Assembly (NCBI GenBank): GCA_029261305.1
Contig: JAJDBO010000179.1
Coordinates: forward strand, 1 to 11,453
Length of the DNA stretch: 11,453 nt
Direction: 5' to 3'
DNA from: Nitrospirales bacterium
GTDB lineage: Bacteria; Nitrospirota; Nitrospiria; Nitrospirales; UBA8639
Each line of letters opens with the position of its first letter. The stretch's first letter is position 1. Both the position numbers and the translations under genes were made by a program. Positions 1 to 5,917 of the stretch are shown here, one piece after another. The notes beneath the pieces are model-generated. The model did not search any database, was not told where the DNA came from, and saw nothing but the letters and a program-made list of their open reading frames with translations.

Positions 1-134
1 TGGCACTAGGATATTATGTCGATCCTCTGTGGCTCCTGTTGCCGGGTATTCTTGGCGTCACCCTGCTTCAAAGTGGATTTACCGGGTTTTGCCCCGTTTA
101 CTTTATTCTGGATCGAACCTGCACCAATGACTGA
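1..134 (+). CDS. DUF2892 (YgaP-like) membrane protein, 3' end only
   Basis: The window opens inside a gene read in the frame whose first full codon starts at base 3. It gives 43 residues and a TGA stop at 132-134. The fragment has a hydrophobic helix (residues about 8-24 of the fragment) followed by SGFTGFCPVYFIL, which matches the Gly-Phe-Cys-Pro signature at the end of the DUF2892 inner-membrane domain. That domain occurs either as a small two-helix membrane protein or at the C-terminus of YgaP-type rhodaneses. The start lies outside the window, so it cannot be said whether a sulfurtransferase domain precedes it. The family is known to sit in the inner membrane; its role beyond rhodanese association is poorly defined. 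Confidence 0.7.
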   Translation, partial: ALGYYVDPLWLLLPGILGVTLLQSGFTGFCPVYFILDRTCTND

Positions 135-207
135 GTGACCCAAGAAATTTGAACACCTGAAGATCTTCGAAGTTCCAAACCATCAGGCCACACATTCACC
201 ACGACCT

Positions 208-642
208 ATGAGCCAATCGCCCAACCAACAATCAAAGCCTCTCTACGCCTTATTGAGTCTTCTTATTTTGGCGATAGCAAGCTATGGGGTGTGGAAAACC
301 CAATTTGCCCCCATCCACTGCGATCCTCAAGAAGCCCTTGCCAAGTTAAAAACATTTCCAGAGAAAGGCATTCGAAATACTGGGCGAGGCTCAAGCTTAA
401 CCAATCTCTTGTGGATTTATGTGGGTCCCAAGTGGTATGCCCTTCCCATGGAAGGAAAGTTAGTCCTCGACAAAGTGGTCAGTTGTGCGGCCACAACCAT
501 CGATGATCAAGGGCAACCCACATGGCAAGCCGCCTACTACGACTATCAATCTGGAAAGATGGCCGGGCTGACGAGCAAACGCTACGGGTTCCGACTCCAG
601 GCTGATGAATCATCCAAGGCTCCGGGCTGGACTATTCCATGA
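208..642 (+). CDS. Unrecognised single-pass membrane protein, 144 aa
   Basis: I do not recognise this protein. It has a short polar N-terminus (residues 1-10), one hydrophobic helix (about 12-28), and then a soluble domain of about 115 residues, so it is probably membrane-anchored with the domain in the periplasm. The helix has no lipobox Cys directly after it. The domain contains two cysteines (C38 and C93) that could form a disulfide, and several aromatic residues (WIYVGPKWY around 69-77, YYDYQSGK around 110-117). There is no clear Shine-Dalgarno before the ATG at 208. It ends 15 bp before the response regulator, whose -10 element overlaps its stop codon. It might be a periplasmic accessory to the two-component system, but that rests only on position. 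Confidence 0.65.
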   Translation: MSQSPNQQSKPLYALLSLLILAIASYGVWKTQFAPIHCDPQEALAKLKTFPEKGIRNTGRGSSLTNLLWIYVGPKWYALPMEGKLVLDKVVSCAATTIDDQGQPTWQAAYYDYQSGKMAGLTSKRYGFRLQADESSKAPGWTIP

Positions 643-648
643 TATAAT
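640..648 (+). promoter_or_regulatory. Extended -10 promoter for the two-component operon
   Basis: TGATATAAT is a perfect extended -10 element (TGn followed by TATAAT), the hexamer lying at 643-648. The -35 position (about 620-625, ctccgg) does not resemble TTGACA, which is typical of extended -10 promoters. Transcription would begin about 7 nt after the hexamer, at roughly 655, almost on the ATG at 658. The element overlaps the stop codon of the preceding gene. Confidence 0.55.
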
Positions 649-657
649 TGTGGCACT

Positions 658-1335
658 ATGCGAATTTTAATTGTTGAAGATGAACCGAAAGTCGCGTCGT
701 TTATACGGCGCGCGTTGGAAGAAGAGAGCTATGCGGTCGATGTCTGCACTGATGGCCAACAAGGACGCGACCTGGCCTGTGAAGTCAATTACGATCTGAT
801 TATTCTTGATCTCATGCTCCCCAATCTTCCTGGGCTAGAGGTCTTAAAAGGTATCCGATCAGAAAAGGTCAAATCACCCATTCTCATTTTGACGGCACGA
901 TCAGAGGTTGATCAACGCGTCAAAGGCCTGGATGCCGGGGCCGATGATTACCTCACCAAACCATTCGCCATCGAAGAATTACTCGCTCGTGCGAGAGCCC
1001 TCTTACGACGTGCCAGCGGCGAAACCACCGGGATTTTGCAAATCGAAGATCTCATTCTCAATCCCATCACCCATGAAGTGACGCGAGCTGGTCAACGTAT
1101 CGAGCTGACCTCCAAAGAATATGCCTTGCTCGAATACATGATGCGGAACACCGGACGTGTGCTCACCCGCCCCATGATCTCCGAACATGTGTGGGACCTA
1201 GACTTTGACACCTTCACCAATGTCATCGATGTCTACATCAGTTACCTTCGTAATAAGATTGACAAAGGTCGTGACCGCCACCTTATTCACACGGTACGAG
1301 GTAGCGGGTACACCCTCAAGGCCATCGATGGGTAA
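658..1335 (+). CDS. OmpR/PhoB-family response regulator (CusR/QseB-like)
   Basis: This is a 225-residue DNA-binding response regulator, the normal length for the OmpR class. The receiver domain (residues 1-115) has the acidic pocket E7/D8, phosphoacceptor D51 in LIILDLMLP, switch T79 in ILTAR, and K101 in YLTKPF. The C-terminal winged-helix domain (about 128-222) includes LTSKEYALLEYM and the recognition/wing region ending HLIHTVRGSGYTLK. All residues needed for phosphorylation are present. No Shine-Dalgarno precedes the ATG, and the promoter at 640-648 would give a nearly leaderless message. Its last codons overlap the start of the sensor kinase by 8 bp, so the two are translationally coupled partners. 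The subfamily resembles metal-, copper- or envelope-responsive regulators, but the signal cannot be read from sequence. Confidence 0.95.
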   Translation: MRILIVEDEPKVASFIRRALEEESYAVDVCTDGQQGRDLACEVNYDLIILDLMLPNLPGLEVLKGIRSEKVKSPILILTARSEVDQRVKGLDAGADDYLTKPFAIEELLARARALLRRASGETTGILQIEDLILNPITHEVTRAGQRIELTSKEYALLEYMMRNTGRVLTRPMISEHVWDLDFDTFTNVIDVYISYLRNKIDKGRDRHLIHTVRGSGYTLKAIDG

Positions 1336-2734
1336 TACGTCCATTCGAATACGTCTGACGATCTGGTACGGCGGCGGACTCGCGTTGATCATGCTGTTGT
1401 TTGCGACTTCCCTGTACCTTGTCATGTCGCGCGCGTTGCAAGATCAAATTGATAATTCTTTGGAAGATGCGGCGGTCGCTGCCGCCCGTTCATTAGAAGA
1501 ACATCGTTTCGGCCCATTTTTGTTATTAGATGACTTGGCCCAAGCCTTCCCCGAACTCGCCCTGCTGGATAAATTCTTTCACATATATGGCCCTCAAGGG
1601 CAAATCACTTTGCAATCCGCCAATATTAGCACCCGAAATGTTCCGCTTAGCGATACAGCGATGAAAGCGGCCTTACAAGGACAGGCCACCTATGAATCTG
1701 TGCGTTTACATGATCAAGTCCCTCTTCGACTCCTCGCCTATCCCATTAAACACGGAGACACACTCGTCAATATCTTACGAGTCGGCTCATCCCTTCGTCC
1801 CGTTGAAAAAATGCTCGATCGTCTCATCTTCGTGCTGCAAATAGGATCGCCCTTGGCCGTTCTCGTCTCAATGTTTGGCGGATGGTTTTTAGCGGGGCGC
1901 GCACTCCGTCCGGTGGATACCATCACTCATGCGGCGCAACGTATTGCCGCAGGAGACCTCACGCAACGCATCCACACCACCTCTGCCGATGAAATTGGCC
2001 GACTCGCCTCCACTTTTAATGACATGATCGGGCGGCTGGAATCCTCTATTCGCCAAATCCGTCAGTTCAGTGCAGATGCCTCACACGAATTACGCACGCC
2101 CTTAACAATCATTAAAGGGGAAACAGAACTATCATTACGAAAAGAACGAACGCCTGAAGTGTATCGCGAAGTCTTAGAAAGTAATCTTGAAGAAATTGAT
2201 CGCATGAGCCGGATAGTGGATGAACTCTTATTTTTATCGCGTGCGGACTTGGGAGAGATCAAGATTGCTAAGGAACCCGTACAACTTGATCACTTGGTGC
2301 AGGAAATTCAACATCAAGCGCTTGTGCTGGGAAAAGATCGAAAGATTGAGGCGGTACTAGTTCATTTAGAACCTACTGAAGTGGTTGGGGATGAATGGCG
2401 CCTTCGAGAACTCTTGCTCAATATCGTGGACAACGCCGTAAAATATTCTCAAGAACGCGGCACTATCGAAATTACTCTTGAACATGCCAACGGCATGGCA
2501 AAACTCTCAATACAAGATCATGGAATTGGCATGACCACAAATGAACAAACCATGATTTTCGATCGCTTTTTCCGAACTGATTCAGCTCGCGCCCATGCCC
2601 AAAAAGGCACAGGGTTGGGGCTCGCCATTTGCAAATGGATCGTCGAAACCCACCAAGGCCGCATCCACGTAGACAGCACTCCAGGCCAAGGCTCCCGCTT
2701 CACCATTTCCCTCCCCCTGCATGGCCAATCGTAA
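1328..2734 (+). CDS. Membrane sensor histidine kinase (CusS-like), 468 aa
   Basis: The ATG at 1328, inside the 3' end of the response regulator, gives the usual MGNTSIRIRLTIWY beginning of CusS-type kinases. An open frame extends further upstream, but it would run through the regulator gene. Layout: TM1 about 13-33, periplasmic sensor region about 34-165, TM2 about 166-188, HAMP about 189-242, HisKA dimerisation domain with phosphoacceptor H253 in SHELRTP, and HATPase_c domain with N-box N365/N369 (LLNIVDNAVKY), G1 box D397/G399 (DHGIGM), F-box FDRFFR (411-416) and G2 box KGTGLGLA (426-433). It should autophosphorylate on H253 and pass phosphate to D51 of the regulator encoded just upstream. 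AAGG at about 1318-1321 may serve as a weak ribosome binding site alongside translational coupling. The periplasmic region has no obvious Met- or His-rich metal site, so copper sensing is not supported. Confidence 0.95.
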   Translation: MGNTSIRIRLTIWYGGGLALIMLLFATSLYLVMSRALQDQIDNSLEDAAVAAARSLEEHRFGPFLLLDDLAQAFPELALLDKFFHIYGPQGQITLQSANISTRNVPLSDTAMKAALQGQATYESVRLHDQVPLRLLAYPIKHGDTLVNILRVGSSLRPVEKMLDRLIFVLQIGSPLAVLVSMFGGWFLAGRALRPVDTITHAAQRIAAGDLTQRIHTTSADEIGRLASTFNDMIGRLESSIRQIRQFSADASHELRTPLTIIKGETELSLRKERTPEVYREVLESNLEEIDRMSRIVDELLFLSRADLGEIKIAKEPVQLDHLVQEIQHQALVLGKDRKIEAVLVHLEPTEVVGDEWRLRELLLNIVDNAVKYSQERGTIEITLEHANGMAKLSIQDHGIGMTTNEQTMIFDRFFRTDSARAHAQKGTGLGLAICKWIVETHQGRIHVDSTPGQGSRFTISLPLHGQS

Positions 2735-2778
2735 AACAAGGCCATTGTTCTCCTCCCTCTTCGAATTTTACTACTCAC

Positions 2779-2804
2779 GTAGGCAATACCTTAGTAAGGT
2801 AGGC
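2779..2804. promoter_or_regulatory. Candidate operator: dyad flanked by direct repeats
   Basis: TACCTTA-G-TAAGGTA (2787-2801) is a perfect inverted repeat with 7-bp arms and a one-base centre. It is bracketed by two copies of GTAGGC (2779-2784 and 2799-2804) that start 20 bp apart, about two helical turns. A TATAAA at 2814-2819 could be a -10, which would put the dyad over the -35 position. It lies between the sensor kinase stop and htrA, so the neighbouring response regulator is a reasonable candidate ligand, but this is inference. Confidence 0.35.
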
Positions 2805-2897
2805 GGATTTTCATATAAATTTTCATTCTGAAAATTCACAAAACGCCCTCGCCATCATATTTCCATCAAATTTTGTACTTTCTCTCCCCTTCCCTTC

Positions 2898-2915
2898 CAT
2901 TAGAAAATTCTAATG
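2898..2915. promoter_or_regulatory. Near-perfect 18-bp palindrome upstream of htrA
   Basis: CATTAGAA-AA-TTCTAATG has two complementary 8-bp arms around a 2-base centre. Its size and symmetry suit a dimeric helix-turn-helix repressor or activator of MarR/TetR type. It is centred about 97 bp before the htrA ATG. It is not followed by a T-tract, so a terminator is unlikely. The rest of 2735-3002 is AT-rich without a gene. Confidence 0.4.
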
Positions 2916-2988
2916 CGGACTTAATCTTTCTCTCATGTCTCAGTGCTACAACTGTATCAACACTTTGATGATCCTTTCGAAAGTTTTC

Positions 2989-2998
2989 AAAGGAGGAG
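2989..2998 (+). promoter_or_regulatory. Strong ribosome binding site fixing the htrA start
   Basis: AAAGGAGGAG lies just before the ATG at 3003. It selects that ATG over an in-frame GTG at 2943, which would add 20 residues (beginning MLQLYQHFDD) and has no such site. Confidence 0.8.
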
Positions 2999-3002
2999 AG
3001 AC

Positions 3003-4541
3003 ATGGAAGACAGTTCGCAACGCAGCACCATTTATTCAGAACCAACACCTGGGGGCTCGCGATGGCCTTCCTCCCGTTGGATGGCAGGGATAACACTTGC
3101 CGGGCTCTTAGTTGGCTCGTTAATCCTCGGATCCATTGATTCGCCGACACAGTCAATTGCAAGTGTTCCAGGAACAACCCCTGAATCCTCGCCAATCTTT
3201 GATCAGCGGCAAGGCTTTGCCAATATTGTAAAAGCCGTTCGTCCGGCAGTGGTCAATATTACCTCGACCAAGGTCATGACAAATTTTGAATCACCCAACT
3301 TTGGACATGAAAGACCGAGAGGATTTGGGCCAGGTTCTAGAAGACCAGATTTTCCTGGAATGCCCCAGCGACCCGGCCAACGCCAAGAGCCAAATAGAGG
3401 AGGCATGGGATCTGGGGTCATTGTCTCCCCTGATGGATACGTCGTGACCAATCATCATGTGGTGAAGGGCGCTGACAAAGTGACAGTCACCCTCATCGAT
3501 AAACGAGAGTTCATTGGCACAATCATCGGGATGGATCCGCAGACCGATTTGGCTGTCATCAAAATTTCTGGAACAAACTTACCCTCGATTCCATGGGGCA
3601 ATTCCTCAACACTTGAAGTGGGTGAATATGTTTTGGCCATTGGCAATCCTTTTGGATTGAATTCCACCGTCACGCAAGGAATCGTCAGCGCACTTGGCCG
3701 TGGCGGAATGGGGATTACCCAATATGAAGATTTCATTCAAACCGATGCTGCAATCAATCCAGGAAACTCCGGTGGGGCCTTGGTCAATATGAAGGGAGAA
3801 TTAGTCGGAATTAACACAGCCATTCTCTCAAGATCAGGCGGCTACCAAGGAGTAGGGTTTGCTATTCCCACCAGCATGGGAAAACACGTGTTTGATAGCG
3901 TGGTGAAAACTGGCACCGTTCATCGAGGTTTTTTAGGAGTTGGGATTCAGGAAGTCTCGAAAGATCTTGCCACGTCACTGAATTTGCCCAATGCCTCCGG
4001 GGCCTTAGTAACCAACGTGCACAAGGGAAGTCCAGCTGACCATGCTGGAATTAAACAAGGCGACACTATAATCAGTTATGAAGGGCAACCCATTGACGAC
4101 CCCCGCGGACTCCAACGCGCGGTGACGAGGACAGCAGTTGGAAGTCACGTCAACATGGGAGTCATTCGCGAAGGAAAGCCTCTGACACTCAGCACAACAT
4201 TGGATGAACATCCAGACACCAAAAAAATTGCCAAGGTGGAAACGCCATCCGCGACCTCACAACTGGCAGGATTAACTGTCGAAGAAATTTCCCCACAAAT
4301 GGCACGTCGTCTCAACCTTACAGTGGAAGTGGGTGGCGTCGTGGTCACTGCGGTTCAACCAGGCAGCCATGCAGATACTGCTGGATTACAAGAAGGTGAC
4401 GTGATTAGTGAAGTGAATAGACGACCCGTTCGCAATCTGAGTGACTACAAGGTCGTCATTTCAGATTTATCCGATAAGCGACCGGCCCTGTTATTGGTGC
4501 ATCGCCAAGGAGTTCCCATTTTCATGACCGTAAGGGTGTAA
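3003..4541 (+). CDS. htrA: HtrA/DegP-type (Do family) periplasmic serine protease
   Basis: This 512-residue protein degrades or refolds damaged proteins in the periplasm. It starts with a signal anchor or uncleaved signal helix (about 28-45), then a trypsin-like domain (about 68-300) with the complete triad H152 (VVTNHHVV), D182 (TDLAVIK) and S256 (GNSGGAL), and two PDZ domains (about 305-400 and 420-510). An Arg/Pro/Gly-rich stretch (about 100-135) replaces the LA-loop region, as in many DegQ/MucD proteins. Family members assemble as trimers and larger cages, and PDZ1 recognises exposed C-termini. It follows a two-component system across a gap carrying two dyads and precedes a sigma factor, suggesting induction under envelope stress. 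The sequence alone does not separate DegP, DegQ and MucD identities. Confidence 0.96.
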   Translation: MEDSSQRSTIYSEPTPGGSRWPSSRWMAGITLAGLLVGSLILGSIDSPTQSIASVPGTTPESSPIFDQRQGFANIVKAVRPAVVNITSTKVMTNFESPNFGHERPRGFGPGSRRPDFPGMPQRPGQRQEPNRGGMGSGVIVSPDGYVVTNHHVVKGADKVTVTLIDKREFIGTIIGMDPQTDLAVIKISGTNLPSIPWGNSSTLEVGEYVLAIGNPFGLNSTVTQGIVSALGRGGMGITQYEDFIQTDAAINPGNSGGALVNMKGELVGINTAILSRSGGYQGVGFAIPTSMGKHVFDSVVKTGTVHRGFLGVGIQEVSKDLATSLNLPNASGALVTNVHKGSPADHAGIKQGDTIISYEGQPIDDPRGLQRAVTRTAVGSHVNMGVIREGKPLTLSTTLDEHPDTKKIAKVETPSATSQLAGLTVEEISPQMARRLNLTVEVGGVVVTAVQPGSHADTAGLQEGDVISEVNRRPVRNLSDYKVVISDLSDKRPALLLVHRQGVPIFMTVRV

Positions 4542-4554
4542 GCGAAATTTAACA

Positions 4555-4578
4555 GGCAGGTAACAAATTCCATCTGCC
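4555..4578 (+). terminator. Weak hairpin downstream of htrA
   Basis: GGCAGGT (4555-4561) can pair with ATCTGCC (4572-4578) with one G-U pair and a 10-base loop. It lies 13 bp after the htrA stop codon. It is followed by CCCCC and not by a T-tract, so intrinsic termination would be poor. It may be an attenuating structure or chance. Confidence 0.22.
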
Positions 4579-4593
4579 CCCCCTTAATCCTGC

Positions 4594-4623
4594 TTGAGAA
4601 CAGAAGAAGATTGTTCATGTATT
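4594..4623 (+). promoter_or_regulatory. Possible sigma-70 promoter of the sigma factor gene
   Basis: TTGAGA (4594-4599) matches five of six -35 bases. TGTATT (4618-4623), after an 18-bp spacer, matches four of six -10 bases. A dyad, GAACA-N9-TGTTC (4598-4616), fills the spacer, the place where a repressor would block the promoter. Transcription would start near 4630, about 30 nt before the ATG at 4661. Confidence 0.33.
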
Positions 4624-4660
4624 CACATTCGGATTGCTCAACGCGGAAAGGACGCCAATC

Positions 4661-5899
4661 ATGACAACCATGCAAACAGTGAGAGAAGCAGACATCAGTG
4701 GGGCGCAAACCACAGAAACATTCCCATCACAATCCAAAGCCACTCGGTACTTACAAGAAATGGCTCCCACCCTTGACACCATGATTGAGGATCAAGGGGT
4801 AGAATCCAAACGAGAGACAACCACTACCGCGTTAGAGACGGTGTACTTTCGAACATTTCGAAAGCGCCCCCTGTTGGCACGCGATGAGGAATTGCAACTG
4901 GCCATAGAAATTGATGAAAGCTCTCAATCCATCAGAGCTGGATTAACTCAAGCCATTCAGTTGATGAAACATTTGGCCAACAAACCGCATTTCCAAAATT
5001 CCGTTCAGCAATTAACGGACACTCGAGATTTGAGTGGATTCTCGGCGCCCTCCTTGAATGAGGCCCATGACATTCTGTCAGGACTCATCACCGCCCTATC
5101 CGGATCAGGCCCTAGGGCTGCTACGTTAAAAACTCGTCTTCGCACGATTCAGCATCAGATTGCGACTGCGCGGATCCAATTGGAGCAAGCCAAGGACGCA
5201 TTGGTTCAACGAAATCTTCGGTTGGTGGTTGATTTGGCCAAGCGTTTCACGGGTCGAGGCCTCAGCTTGATGGACCTGATTCAGGAAGGCAATATTGGGT
5301 TGATGCGCGCGGCGGAGCGATTTCAATATCAAAAGGGTTTTAAGTTTAGCACCTATGCCACTTGGTGGGTTCGTCAGGGCATCCTTCGTGCCATTGCCGA
5401 TCAATCACGCACTATTCGGGTTCCTGTCCATACCACAGAAGCCTGGCAACGGATGACGAAAACCTCTCATCGATTAGCACAACAATTAGGCCGAGATCCT
5501 AAGGTTGAAGAAATCGGCGAAGCCTTAGGCGTGGCCCCTGACCGTGTCCAAGAAACCATTCAGGCCTTTCTAGAACCTGTGTCCTTTGATAATCCCACCT
5601 CGGATGAGGATATGTTTTTGGGAGATTTTTTGCCTGACGAAAATTTCGTGCATCCAGATGAGACGATCCAGGAAGAGCAAACAAAAACTCACCTGAATCG
5701 AGTATTGTGTACCCTCACACCTCGCGAGGAACAGGTCATCCGAATGCGGTTTGGATTAGGACATAACCAATCGCTAACATTAGAAGAAGTGGGCAAGACC
5801 ATGAATGTGACGCGTGAACGCATCAGACAAATCGAGGTCATTGCACTCAAGAAGTTACGAGAGCCTGAAGTGAAAGCCCAATTAGCAGCGGTGTTTTAG
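4661..5899 (+). CDS. Sigma-70-family RNA polymerase sigma factor (group 2 type)
   Basis: This 412-residue factor directs RNA polymerase to promoters. From the N-terminus it has about 55 weakly conserved residues and no acidic region 1.1. Region 1.2 follows (about 58-88, [20 protein letters not shown]), then a variable spacer (about 88-172). Region 2 (about 174-250) includes [25 protein letters not shown], and the -10 melting segment [19 protein letters not shown]. Region 3 is about 255-335, and region 4 (about 345-402) has the helix-turn-helix [21 protein letters not shown]. The missing region 1.1 and the ending [14 protein letters not shown] differ from a primary RpoD, so it is most like an RpoS-type or other group 2 sigma. 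The ATG at 4661 has an AAAGGA site 8 nt upstream; an in-frame TTG at 4634 lacks one. What it responds to is not shown by the sequence. Confidence 0.92.
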   Translation: MTTMQTVREADISGAQTTETFPSQSKATRYLQEMAPTLDTMIEDQGVESKRETTTTALETVYFRTFRKRPLLARDEELQLAIEIDESSQSIRAGLTQAIQLMKHLANKPHFQNSVQQLTDTRDLSGFSAPSLNEAHDILSGLITALSGSGPRAATLKTRLRTIQHQIATARIQLEQAKDALVQRNLRLVVDLAKRFTGRGLSLMDLIQEGNIGLMRAAERFQYQKGFKFSTYATWWVRQGILRAIADQSRTIRVPVHTTEAWQRMTKTSHRLAQQLGRDPKVEEIGEALGVAPDRVQETIQAFLEPVSFDNPTSDEDMFLGDFLPDENFVHPDETIQEEQTKTHLNRVLCTLTPREEQVIRMRFGLGHNQSLTLEEVGKTMNVTRERIRQIEVIALKKLREPEVKAQLAAVF

Positions 5900-5917
5900 T
5901 TTCATTCGATGAAGACC

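Noticed and set aside
158..172. Overlapping palindromes GAAGATCTTC and CTTCGAAG upstream of the first complete gene
   Set aside because: Short, overlapping restriction-site-like palindromes without a promoter or second copy; likely chance.
1205..1327. Upstream extension of the sensor kinase frame into the response regulator
   Set aside because: It lies wholly inside the regulator gene in another frame; the ATG at 1328 yields the family-typical N-terminus.
2721..2745. Inverted repeat ATGGCC...GGCCAT at the end of the sensor kinase gene, possible terminator
   Set aside because: Only 6 bp with a 13-base loop, overlapping the stop codon, with no T-tract after it.
2943..3002. Longer htrA frame beginning at a GTG (20 extra residues)
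   Set aside because: The ATG at 3003 has a perfect AAAGGAGG site before it and gives a normal signal-anchor N-terminus; the GTG has no ribosome binding site.
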